60,000 bases of DNA from Liolophura sinensis (taxonomy: Eukaryota; Mollusca; Polyplacophora; Chitonida; Chitonidae). The notes under the pieces are model-generated. The model was given only the letters and a program-made list of their open reading frames with translations. It searched no databases and was not told the origin of the DNA. Location of the stretch: assembly GCF_032854445.1 (NCBI RefSeq), contig NC_088302.1, forward strand, positions 35,036,191 through 35,096,190, read 5' to 3'. Positions within the stretch are counted from its first letter, which is position 1, and each line of letters begins with the position of its first letter. Below are positions 28,493 through 42,208 of this stretch, piece after piece. The position numbers and the translations under genes were made by a program.

Positions 28493-31400
28493 ATTACAGG
28501 AGAGAATGTAGATGGCTACAATTAGGCTATATAGGCCAATGGCTTTGTTGAAGAGAAAGTGTCACAGGTTTGTTTTCTAGTGATAATGAACTGATCTAAC
28601 TGATTATTAGGCAGTATGGAGTTACAAAGTCTGTTGTACAGTAGGTCTGGTTTTTTTTATCATGCCAACATATGGACCAAGCAGATCAGAGTAATCAGCA
28701 GATGGGACTTTGAAGCATCTTTCCCCTCAGGCATCCCAAAGTCTGTCTTTTTGCGGGATATGTCATGATTAGTGGCTTAGATAGGGTTATGGATACAGGA
28801 TTGTAGGTCAGTGTAAATTACTAACAATACCTGAGATCGATAATAATTAAGTATTCTGTAATCCTGGCCATTTACAGGTAATTTGTAGGTTTCCTCATTG
28901 TTCAAAAAACCACCAGTGTGCTGTTAATATCGGTCTCCAGGTGTGTATGATGATATGTTAGAAGTGTGAAATTGTACTGTAATTCAACCTTTTCGCAAGT
29001 TTGTAAGGTGTTTATTCAAGGATATTCTTAAGGCATTATTCTGTGAAGAATGGTAAAATATACACTTTTTGGGATGCCCTGAAATTGGCTAATACAACCA
29101 ATGTAGTTTTGTCTCCAAAATCAACATAAAAATGGGCAGGAAGATTGAGGAAATAGGGTAACTAGGGTAAAGAAACAGAGAAGGCACAGCCATGTTGTTC
29201 CTTTGAAATCAACGCTCAGCCAATGCCGAAAATATTTATTACAGTTCAAACTTACACATTAATCAAAGTAGTGACACAAGGCGAACATAACGGGCTTCCA
29301 TACTTTGTGACTTGGTATTCTGTGTAATGACCCACCAATGCGTTCGCTGTGAGTTCAAGTCCAGCTCATGCTGGCTTCCTCTCCGGCTGTACGTGGGAAG
29401 GTCTTCCAGCAACCTGCGGATGGTTGTGGGTTCCCCCCCCCCACCCCGGGCTCTGCCCGGTTTCCTCCCACCCTAATGCTGGCCACCATCATATAAGTGA
29501 AATATTTTTGAGTACGGCGTAAAACACCAATGAAATAAATAAATAAATAAAAAAATTATCAGTACCTAGAAATATTATTTAAAGCAACTATCAGTACAGT
29601 AAGCAGCCAAAATGTGTGAGTTTATCAGATCTAGACGACACAGTTTTTTACATGGTAACGATCACTATCGCCTGAAATTTCTGTTATATTAAAATACTAC
29701 AGTTTACTCCATGAAACAACCAAAATCACATTACAGTTCGTTCAGAAACCATTAAATGTCATATTTTGCACACAGTACAACGATAAACGTATCTGTAAGG
29801 GCAATATTTACAGTAAAGAAACAGAGAAGGTAAAGCCACATTGTTTCCTCTGAAATCAACGTCCGGCGAGTGTGCTGACAGTTGTTGCAAATTCGTAACT
29901 TAAACAACAGAGAGTTAACAGAAACGGACTACTAAGCGTATATTCAGCGTATGTGTATATTTAAGAAAAAGAAAGATGTGTAGATGGTGGGGGGGTGGGG
30001 TGGGGTGGGGGGGGGGGGTGCACTGCATCACTGCCTTATCCACCCATAAAACTAACATCTTTCACCCATAAAACCAAGATTTTTAGGAATGTTAAATTTT
30101 GTTTTAAATATATGATAAATAAAAAAAATAACATATTTTATAATTATTATGGCTTCCTTATTTCTCCAATATTCACTTTCAATGCTTTTTTCCGGATTGT
30201 GTAAATCTTTCTAAATCTGGCATAGTATGCAAGCACACAAACAGCATTGCATGGAAACAAGTGGATGTCGCACACGCATGTGATCAACTGTAAATACAGG
30301 AGGAAAATATTCCAAGTCTATTTCTGTGCTCTGTGTGATATATATCTTGCTAATCTGCTTGTACAGTGGTCCATAGTTTTGTTACAAAAGGCTCTCTGTG
30401 GGGCAAGAGTTCCCGTGGGTTTTTCATAAGTTAAATTTCAAGTATTGATTGTGGGATTAGAATTGGTTGACTGCTAAATGTATGCTGATATTGGTATTCA
30501 ATACACTACAGAGCAGATTTAACAAAACTGGCTCATAATAAGGATCTACGGGCCAGCTGTCCGTTTAGTTGCCCAGGACCGTGGGGATATAGCTCAGCTA
30601 GAGCAGAAGTAAACAGATATCTTCCAATCTTAACCACTGTGGGAAAGGGGTGTGACGCATGGTTGATGCAAGATACACCCTGTAAATGCGCCCAAAGCTT
30701 TTCATAAATGTTTGATCGGTCTGGTGGATGGTTAGACTGCGTGTACATTTAGCTACAGACTATACAAAAGGGCTGTGTTAATATGCATTGTAGCTGTATA
30801 GTGCACTGCTTTATAATAAGACTAACAACTGTTGAATTCAGTCGAAGAATAACTAAGGTACTTTGTTGAAAACATGAAAGCCTGCGTTGGACATTGGAGT
30901 TTAACTTACAGGAGGTAAACGTTTGTGTCGTTAAAAAATTGTCCCTGCCAGTACAGTTATTCTGGTATAGTCTACACCTTTTCTGTGTTGACTCCTGTGA
31001 TGTTTTTTACCTGTGGACAGGTAGCTCTGAGCTGTGGGGAAGAAGAGAAACTGTACCATGCCCATATCCAGGAAATCGGCAGCCAAGACAAAGGACCCGT
31101 CATTGTGTTCATAGAAGAACTTGGTCAGAAGTAAGTACACATGTACCTTCATTCTTGTATGCTGTATATACTCTTTGACTGAAAGTCGGGGACACACTAA
31201 ACTGATTTTTTTAGCTTGTACAGATGTATATTGTGAAGTTTTAAAAATCTGCTTACCCTAATTCCTCAACCTTTTCACATATGACACAGCAACTTCCAGT
31301 GGGATTTATGCATGTTTTTCACATGATGGTGGGGACAGAATTACATTGGTTGGATTCGTCAATTTCAGGGCTTCCCAAAAAGTATGATTTTATGAGTTTA

Positions 31401-34400
31401 GAAAATTTTGGAAACATGTGAAAAGGTTGAAGAATTACGGTATTGCACACTAGTGACGGCATATTTTTCACAGGCAATCTTGTCCGTTTTGACATTTGCT
31501 TCTATCAAACATGTCAGATACCAGCAAAGAAATTCGCCAGAGATTTCACTCAGCGACCAAGACGATCAAGCTGACCAATCAAACAACATGAAATTGTATT
31601 GAACTGTGACATTTTGTTTGTGTCACATGATTTACTACGTCACATGACATAACCTAATGAAAACGATCAACAGAAAAATTCGCCTAGTATGTCTGCTAAT
31701 ATCGTCATTGATTTCACTGGGGATTAGGTTTAGCGCTACAGTTGAAAAAATCCACCTAGTGTGTCCTCAGCTTAATTCTTCTCTTACAATAGATATAATC
31801 TTTGTTATTTCAGATGAGAGGGTGACAGCAGACCTAAATGGTCACTGTCAGTTTCTTCTAAGGTGCTTGGTAACTCTGTATATGCACTTTTCAATCTGGA
31901 ATTCTTTGGAAGACATGGGATATACCATCTTAGAGAAACTGGAAACACAATGTCGCTTCATTCAAAATGGCTAAAAGGCAAAACAGTCTTCATCAGGGGA
32001 AACTTGTGCATTCTTGGGTATAGAAATGGCTGGCCCCTGATTGATTAAACATTGATAACATGGCTCCTACATTTTCTCAATGTATGCGGCTTTGCTGACT
32101 TTGAACTGTGATATCTCTGTTATGTAACATCACAAAAATTAAACTTTTTAAACTTCCGGTGGGATTCTTGTCAGTACCTATACACATTAGGTCTGGTGTT
32201 GTCCTTTCCTCTGGGATAATCGGGGGCCTCCGTGGGTCAGTTGGTTAGCACGCCAGGGCGGCGTAATGACCCAAGGGCCTCTCACCAATTTGGTCACTGT
32301 GAGTTCCAGTCCAGCTCATGTTGGCTTCCTCTCTGGCCGTACTTGGGAAGGTCTGCCAGCAACCCGCTAGCCGCCTTGGTATAAGTGAAATATTCTTGAG
32401 TATGGCAAAAAACACCAATCAAATAAATAAATACATCTTGTGGGAGAATCAGTAACCTGCCAACAAATATGATTGTTGACAAAAATGTCACTTTAGCATG
32501 AAGGTATGCTCATGCTCATGCTCATGGTTCTCCTATACAGTTTATTTTAATAGCTTGGACAACTATGAGTGAAAAATAAAAAATCTAACAGTTGCATATG
32601 TCGTCTGTTATAGTGTTTGTTTGGCTATAATCCATGCCATTTGGCTGGTTGAACTATCAATGATGGGCTTTCCTTGGCAGGTTCAAATCCAGGTCTTGCT
32701 GATACTGAACGTAACACATAAATTAGATGAATGTGTCTCAGTTGGGCTAGAAACATTGTATATGAAACACTATTCTACTTTCGATATGTCTACCAACAGC
32801 AATATTTCAGTGTACAAGTTATTGGTCAGATAAGAGAGCAATTCCCATAGTGTACAAGGTATTACAAACACTTTTGTACGCATCCGTGTGAACCACTTTT
32901 CAAAAGAACAGCCATCGGTTCACAAATACGTCACTGTGACAATTTAGTGATCGATAGGAGTTGAACTCCACCATCTGAGACCAGTTACAGGGATTATTTC
33001 CCTTTATTGACTCATTCTCATTGATAGGTTAGATGTACCATTCAGCAGCCTGAGACCCATCGCCCAGTTCTCAACATCCCCGCAGTCAGGTCAGTAAGAT
33101 ATAGGTCACCATTTATTCTATAAGTAGTCAGATTAACTGTTCTTTTGTGATTTGAAGAATTTGACTTAAATCACGAACATGTGACAACTTTGTTGGTTTC
33201 TGTGAAGAAGGCTTAAGAATTTCAAGTCGTGCTGAGGTTCAGTGCACTTGACTACACAGCAGCGGCTTTCAAGGATCTCTGTAAATATTGTTACTTTTTC
33301 ATTTACTGTAGTTATTTTTTTTGTACTGACCCTGTAATTCTTCAACCTTTTTGCATGTTTTCAAGGTGTGTATTCAAGCATGTTCTGAAAGCATTATTCA
33401 GAAAGGGCTAATAAAGTTATATTTCTGTGAAGCCCTGAAATTGGCCAACCCAACCCAACCAGTGTAGTTCTGTCTCCAAAATCAAATTAAAAATGTGTAT
33501 AAAGTGCACTGAAAATTTGCTCTTTCTTGTGGGTAAAGGTTGAGGAATTAGATGTGTATGTAATTTTTGTGCTGGCAGGTGAGCAGACAATCTCTAGTGG
33601 TACAATATGCATAACTCAGTCTACTCTCCGTATGTTTGCTTTTGTATGTGGAATACGAGAGAGCAAACACAAAACTACTTAGCAGCCAAAGATTATTGCA
33701 ACATTTATCTAGAAGCCTTTGCCCCAGGGCAATTTGTTCTGTTGTCTCAGGAAACCTTCATCTGTCGTTAAAATTGATTTATAGGCTAGGTATTTATTAA
33801 TACAGATTTACGTTTTAAAATTGTTAGTATCCCAACTGCAGTAAGTTTTCAGTGTAAAAAAAAAGATCAAAAGTTAAAATGCTGATTAGTCAAACCAAAA
33901 AACCTGGCTAAATGTTTTAATAGGAGGGTGTTTCTGTGGGTAAATAGGGTTACCCCAAACAAACAGCTTTTCTAATTTATGCCTAAATTGGGTGGAGATG
34001 TATATACATATATATGAATTAATATCACCTGATTGAACTGTTTTAAAGGCTATTTTGGCAGATACTTTCATTCAAGTAAAGATTCTCCTGCTGACTCCAC
34101 GCTTGTGTGACAAGTTTAGTTTTTCCTTGAAATAGTGTGAAAAAATTTGTATATGCAATAACTGATCTATATCAACATTTGTATCCTTTGATCTACAGTA
34201 ATCAATAGCCAGGTAAGACGGTCAAAATAATGGAGCACTCCTGGTTTGACTTTATGCATTGTTTTTTCTGAAAATATTTCACAAAAAATAAATAAAAGAA
34301 CAATGCAATGCAAAAGGAGTTTTAAGCTGTATTCATAAGGTAATATTACTGGCTGGTTGATGATGGTGAGGTTGTCAACTGAGAAGCGTGAATTGTGACT

Positions 34401-37400
34401 GGTGCATGTATTTTTGATCTCTACATTGAACATTTTCATTTGTAATATCACCAAGGTCTTTGCGAATAATCATTTGCTTGAAAATGCTGAAGTTTTGGTG
34501 TAATAAACCATTGTACTTTCAGGCTGGGCATACAAAAAACTGTCTGGTTATTACAAAAAAAGTGTAGAGACAGGTAAAACAGATATAACCTAGCCTCTAC
34601 CCTGTATATCCTATTTCCCAAATCCTATATGGTTGTGGTGTAATGGTCTTCCTATCACATGTAATATTTACCCTTCAAAATTTCATATTTTGTTGAGTGT
34701 AAAATTAACCAAATATTGAACATCAAACCCATTTTTGCCAATATTCCGCATGAGACGAAATTCTGCCATGTTCATTGGATAGCAACGGCCATTTTTGGGA
34801 CGTGTAGATTCCCGTATCCAGCAGCTGATGCCATTTGTGTCTGTTGACTAAGTTGTCTCCCTTATTGGAGAATATTGGGGTTACTGACACCATATATTTT
34901 CATATCCTTTCGCTGAATAACCATGTAACTAATATTATCCCGCATCAGACAAAATACTCGGCTTTTTTATTAGACGTCAACGGTCACATAGGGTACAGAT
35001 ATATTCTCGAATCCTGCAGGCGGATGTCAAATGTGTCTGCTGCGTAGGTTATTTCCCTTTGTTTGGTTGTGAATACAATGATCACATCACTGAAGCAAGT
35101 CTCCTATACATTGGTCTTCACACTGAATTGATGTCCGGGATAAATTCATTTCATAATCACTCATGGATAGGATATGCAAATATATGTTGTCAGTAATCCT
35201 TACATTGGGCTAGGATGATGCCATATATTTGCACAGTGTATCACTGAGTAACCATGTAACTAATATTATTTATCATTGGTCCTTGAACTCCAAATATGAT
35301 AATAAAACGAGTGCAAATTTGCAAGAGCTAAAACGTCCTTGAAAAAGTTGATGCCATCTTGCACTCTGTTCTCACGTTAAGGGATAAGTCCACGTCAATT
35401 TATCGTTTTGTTTTACGGGTAGAATGAATCTTTTTTTCAGTGTCAGAGAAGGGGAAAAAAAATAAAAGTGAAAAATCATCTGGTTTCTGAAAAAAGTTTT
35501 ACTCTCCTAGCAGTTATTCTGTGAGACATATTTACGTGATCAGAAAGCCTAGAAAAACATTTAAATCTTCTATTTAAAACATAAAGATCAGACAAGATAA
35601 AAATGTGGATTTTCAAGTTCTTCCATTTTGGATTTTTACTTGTTGGCCCACCTGTAAAACACAGAATAAGATTGGTGATGCCTTGGCATAAGTTAAAAAA
35701 TTTCACAGGCAGACAGAACAATTTTCACCCAGTTTCATCAGCTGTTGCATTGGGGGTGGGGGGGGGGGGGGGGGGGTAGAGCTATAAATTAAACACAAGA
35801 CACACTTACATGGTCATGAACATTGCCTTAAAAGATTCAGCTTCTCCATTTGATTCAGCAGAATGGCCTGATGTCATTGCTTTGTTTAATTTGCTGCTTA
35901 TATTATGAATTTATCACAATTTCAAGGAAAACAGGACGATTTGTGAAATATTATCTGATTTTGCTGATAGGTTGTTAACACGCTAAAGTGCTTTTTCCGT
36001 CGATTGCAAATTCTCAACACCAACAAACATCAACAGCCCACAGGAAGTGTACCATCATGTTGCACTTAAGGCCCATGTTAAAAGATGATGTGTCTGCAAA
36101 AAAAATTGACCAACCTGTCTGTATTAAATCTGATCAATTCTGACCAAATCCAACCCAACTAACTGTAACAATAGACAGACATACCAACTTCAGGGCAGCC
36201 AAAAATATGGATGTGTTGTGCAATATGTTGATTTCCAATCATTGCTCAAAATGCACATCTGCCTAGGAATATCTTTGTATATTCAGGTGGTGAGCTGACG
36301 ACTGCTTGAAATGTACATGGACACTTCCTGATTGTACCCCCACAACACCCCATCCCCCCCCCCCACCAAATCCCCACCCCCATTCTCCAGCAACATTAAA
36401 GATCAGATACAGCACTAACTACCTCTGCCTTTACTTGTAACACGACCTGAAAAGTCGTGTAAACATTACAGTTTTTATCATCACAAAATAAATAATATTA
36501 ACATTGACAGTACATGTTTAAAGCTGTAATCTTTGTGTTGACCTGCCCTGACTCGGTGAAGCGGGGCATTTACCAGGGGCTAAAAGAGCTGCTAATGTAT
36601 ACAGTAATTTGTTTGATTTTATATTTAGTCACATGTAAGATGTTTTCGCACACCAAAGTGTCGTTGAGCTTAAATCTTTGTACACCTTCATGTGACTGCC
36701 AGTGTGTGTGGGTGGTCCGAGTTTTGCGAGAGCTGGCAACCAACGTACATGTTGGTATCAGAACTGAAGCAAGAAAAAAGATATTTATTTTAGGGGTTTT
36801 TCTTGTCTGTATGCCAAAACACCCATAGAACTGACTGCCACCTTTATGATGGCAGATCCAAGTGTAAGATCTGAACTGACACCTCAGTTCCCTGTACAAT
36901 GTCACCTCATGTACATGTATGTAGATCTGAGCTGACACCTCCGTTCCCTGTACAATGGCACCTGATATACATGTGTGTAGATCTGAGCTGACACCTCCAT
37001 TCCCTGTAGGATGACACCTCATATACATGTGTGTAGATCTGAGCTGACACCTCCGTTCCCTGTACAATGGCACCTCATGTATATGTATGTAGATCTGAGC
37101 TGACACCTCCATTCGCTGTACAATGCCACCACATATACATGTATGTAGGTCTGAGCCGACACCTCCGTTCCCTGTACAATGTCACCTCATGTACATGTAT
37201 ATAGATCTGAGCTGACACCTCCGTTCCCTGTACAATGGCACCTCCTGCACATGTATTTAGATCTAAGCTGACACCTCCGTTCCCTGTACAGTGGCACCTC
37301 CTGCACATGTATGTAGATCTGAGCTGACACCTCCGTTCCCTGTACAATGCCACCTCATATACATGTATATAGATCTGAGCTGACACCTCCATTCCCTGTA

Positions 37401-40400
37401 CAATGGCACCTCCTGCACATGTATGTAGATCTGAGCGGACACCTCCATTCCCTGTATATATATATATGTAGATCTGAGCGGACACTTCCGTTCCCTGTAC
37501 GATGACACCTCATGTACATGTATGTAGATCTGAGCGGACACCTCCATTCCCTGTATATATATATGTAGATCTGAGCGGACACTTCCGTTCCTTGTACGAT
37601 GACACCTCATGTACATGTATGTAGATCTGAGCTGACACCTCCATTCCCTGTACAATGGCACCTCCTGCACATGTATGTAGATCTGAGCTGACACCTCCGT
37701 TCCCTGTACAATGCCACCTCATATACATGTATGTAGATCTGAGCTGACACCTCCATTCCCTGTACAATGGCACCTCCTGCACATGTATGTAGATCTGAGC
37801 GGACACCTCCATTCCCTGTATATATATATGTAGATCTGAGCGGACACTTCCGTTCCCTGTACGATGACACCTCATGTACATGTATGTAGATCTGAGCTGA
37901 CACCTCCGTTCCCTGTACAGTGGCACCTCGTGCATTTATGTAGACCTGTGTTCATATTTTTTCCCTGTTTATTGACATCTCGTGTACATAGATTTTTAAC
38001 AGACACCTCTGTTCCCTGTACAATGGTACCTCATGTACATAGATGTGAGTGGACGCATTTTTCTTTTATTCAAAGGCACAATAAATGTACAGTATATCAC
38101 CTTTACATTTAATGTGATTAAATTTTTCAGCAACTAATCTCCCTAAGCTGTTCTGTAGTTCTGTTTTGAAGCAAGGCATTAAAAAATTCCATGAAATACA
38201 GATGATTCTCTGTATAAGGCTGATGCTGCAAACCTCCCCATGTAACATTTGTTCCCATTCCCAAAGTACATATATTCTCATTGTGAGTTATAGCTTCAGG
38301 CATGGCTTTGAATCCTAAAGCTAATTTCCCTTCAAATTAAATTTGAAAATACATGTATATACTACAGCTTGTTGAGGGCTCAGTTGTTCATAAATGTATT
38401 AGCTGATACCAGTATTAAGTCAAGATTTTATTGTAAAAATTTTAGCGAAACCCAGCAGCCAATGACACAGTCCCAATGGCCATTATATTAACAGTAGCAG
38501 ATTTAGTTGATATTAAACATACTGTTACAAAATCATTTTTGGGCGAGGTGCAAAATTTATAAGACTTGGCATAAAATCATTTAAATTCAAGAAATTTAAC
38601 ACAATTATACCATTATAGTTTGATGCATTTTTCCTTATTTTTCCTTCATTTTTTCTTACTGTTCAGGAATGCTTGTTTTTAGAGATTCTCATGTTCCCTG
38701 TGATTCTTACCTGGCAAATTACATAATCAGTGATATGTTAATGACATTAACCCTTGATCTAATGGTATTCTACTAAACTTCATACTAAATTAAATGGGTA
38801 ACCTCCGGATCCTAAACTGAAAGCACTACCAGGTGCACGTAGCTGTTGATTTTCATCCCATCACATAATGATGTCTGTTTATCTGTCTGAAAATAGCTAA
38901 AAGTTAAAATATTGAATATCTGTTGTTTCACAGTAGAGGCAAAAGTGCCTCAGATAAGTATTTCATATTTAATATGCCTGTGCATATTCAGGTGATCATG
39001 CTTCTTAACAGTTTAGATTGTGGCTGTTTTGATCAAATTTCTGGTTTTCTGACTCCCGTAACAAGTTTCAATGATTTGATCGCAATGGAAGTCAAAAGCA
39101 CTTCATTTTAATGATGATTTCATTTTAATGATGATTTCATTTTAATGATGATTTTCATTTTAATGATGATTTCATTTTAATAGCATGTAGGCTTATATCT
39201 GAGTTCCTATTTAAGCTGAACATGTTTGATCAGTTTCCGGTTTCCATGGCAACTAAGGAAATTCTGAATGATGTGAACACAATGCAATGGTAGTCATTCC
39301 GTTTCACACAGAATTCAAGTGAATTAGATTACTTTTTAAACTGGGGGGCTGCTTTGATCAGATTTCTCGTTGATCAACATGGCATCAGAGTGAATAGAGG
39401 ACAGATTTGGTTTTGATTCCCGTTTCAGTTTTTATTTCCATATTGGGAATTAAATGCAATTAAGTTCCTAAACAAATAACTAAAAACAAAACATTACTGT
39501 TTCTGAATTTCACTTATCCAAAGCTGTTAATTCAGCCAATGGGATTGTGTGTCTCATACTGTTAGGAAACATGGCGAGATACTGGGAGATATTTAAGGGC
39601 AGAGTGCTGTTGTAGGAAATTTGATAATTTATGTTGCTACGGTAGCATTGAGAACTAGAGTAAAGTTCACAGCTCGTGTTGACTCAGTGATTACATGGGG
39701 CGTGTTAATCTTTTCAATTTAGCGCACAGTTGTACGTGCACAGGCTCAGCTTTTGTAGTAAAGCAATTTTACCGATGCATAGAATGTTTACAAAAGTTTG
39801 ATTTCTCTAAACTTTTAATTGTTGTATTATGTACTGTGTTTAAACGTCATTGCCGTTAACATCATTATAGTTGGTATTAGTTACAATTGCTCATTTTGTT
39901 GCAGTACATCATGCATATATATGCTGATTCTCCTACACCTGGTTGTATTGAAGACCTGACATTTAGGCTTCATGCTTGGTGTTGTGTTTGTTTGGCAAAT
40001 TTCAACTTCTACCTGAGTCTCCACCCAAGCATTGTACGCAGAATTAACCTGATTTTGAATTGTAAATAGCCACAGATGTGCTCGAGCTCGCCTGAATTTT
40101 AGAAATGAACAAAAAAATGTGTGAAGTCAAAAGCTTGAATTGCTATGAGTGGAGTTTAAAATTCAGCCCAAAATAAAATTGCATTTAAGAGGCAAGTAAA
40201 TGTAATGAAATATTATATTTGGTGATGGGAACTTGCTGTAATTCTTCATCTTTTTGCATGTTGGCAAGGTGTTCATTCAAGCATACTCTGAAGGCATTAC
40301 TCTGTGTAGACTGATAGTTATACCTTTTGTGAAGCCCTGAAAATGGCCCAATCCAACCAATGTAGGTTTGTCTCCAAAATCAAATTAAAATGTACATAAA

Positions 40401-42170
40401 AAAAAAGAAGAGAATTTAAAACATTTTGCTAAGAGCAATAGCTCTCTAGGTGACTGCGAGGTTGTTTTGCTATGCATTTGAGGACTGTATTGACATACTT
40501 GGCCTGTTACATACTGCATGTGGCACGCTCTGTGGGAAATCGACTACCTGTGGGACAGCAGTGCATGAAACTCTCGGTATTTCACCTGACTACAGTCATG
40601 CAAGTGTGTGGATTTCAATGCTAATTGTTGGAACAGACGATTACTTGAGCGTTACTGCTTTGTTGATGACCGTTGGCCCATAAGGGAAGTCGAGCCATGC
40701 GCTTGCCACATCTTGAGCCGAGTTTTGTCAGGGGGACTGGTTTGTGGGAAGAGCAAATTTGGATCTGGCTTGTCACAGCATGTAGTGCATATAAAAAGTA
40801 GTATCCGGTAATCATTTTCAGGCTATGGGACTGATGATTTTGTACATTAGTTTGTTGTGTAGGTAGGCCTATAGGTACAGCTGACAGCCTGAGGCATCCA
40901 CACCTGGGGGGGATATTGCATACTCTCTGTGGAATGCTGGATGTAATATATTCTGTGTGGAACTCTGGATATTGATATATTCTGTCAAATCCTGAATATT
41001 TTGTGGAAAATTTTGTATATTCTACGGAATTGGGTCTGTGGTCACGGTAATTCTTAACATTGAAAGTCCTGAATAAATGCGTTAATCAAATATTTTATAT
41101 ATTATTGGATATTCTGTGGAATTCTAGCAGCTTGATAAGTCAGTTTAAGTTAAAAGATGTAGTGTGTTTGATTTTAGAAATGGTGAAGTTTCTTTCATCA
41201 GATAGAGCACAATCAGTGTGCAATGTTTGAAAAATGAAAAATTCTCTCTTCATGTCGTAGTGTTCGAAAGAAAGTACATACAAACATGTATAAATTAATG
41301 CTTCAAACGCCTAGTATATATCTCTCTTCATGTGTGTTTCGATGCATAATGCCACAAACACCTAGTATAGGTATGCATTATTTGTCTCTTCAGGATGATA
41401 AATGTCAACTGTTTATAATTTCAGCCATGTATGTATGTGTGCAATTTTCATACAAAGTACATTGTATTCTGTACTATGGTGACATGTGCTCGGAGCAAGC
41501 AAGCGAAAAAAAAGAGTATATAATGCATATTACTTAAATGTATACATGTATGCTAATCTTTTATGATTGACTGAGTGGTTGACTGAGTCGATCAGTATAA
41601 TCCATTATGGTTATAATAATTTAAATGGTCATCGTTCATTTCATAATTTATGGATGGGGTGGACACCACTTTATAGAAGTCATTTTATAATTTATGGATG
41701 AGGTGACTCCACTTTATAGAAGTCATTTTATAATTTTATGGATGAGGTGACTCCACTTTATAGAAGTCATTTTATAATTTATGGATGAGGTGACTCCACT
41801 TCATTATGTCCTATTATAATTTATAGACTATTAAGAAATCTCTCGAGTTTAGTCATTTCATAATTTATAAAGCTGAAGTGACTCCACTTTATTGAAGTGC
41901 CAAGTTTTCATTAAAGAATCCTTGTTGCCTGGACTAATTGATTATGTCACATCTGTTACCTGATGATGTTAACATGATTATCCACTGACGTTAGTCAGTT
42001 TGCACAGGTGTGTTAATTATTAATTACCCAGGTTCTCACAGTATTGAGCCTGTCCTCTGGTGTACATGTGCATGCTGAATTAAAACTTACATTTCTCATC
42101 TTTGGTTGCTGTATTTTTTCCAGAGTCTTTCTCCAGAAAGAAGACCAAGCGTGGGAAGGTAAACATGTTA

Positions 42171-42208
<38 letters not shown>

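Noticed and set aside
30588-30660. tRNA-like start (ggggatatagctcagctaga then gcag)
   Set aside because: It resembles a tRNA A-box arm, but no anticodon arm or B box follows at the right distance, so it is at most a fragment.
32650-32705. B-box-like sequence (caggttcaaatccaggtctt) with an upstream A-box-like ggctggttgaactatc
   Set aside because: The spacing and arms do not fold into a tRNA and no SINE body follows that matches the families here; it could be a very old SINE head.
36570-37935. Overlapping minus-strand open frames of 75-180 codons with SAQIYIHVHEV repeats
   Set aside because: They are translations of the 56-bp minisatellite in all three phases; an array without stops stays open by construction.
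40450-40811. Two overlapping open frames of 77 and 67 codons
   Set aside because: No similarity, no splice context linking to the gene, and no tandem or transposon signature; they are probably chance open frames.
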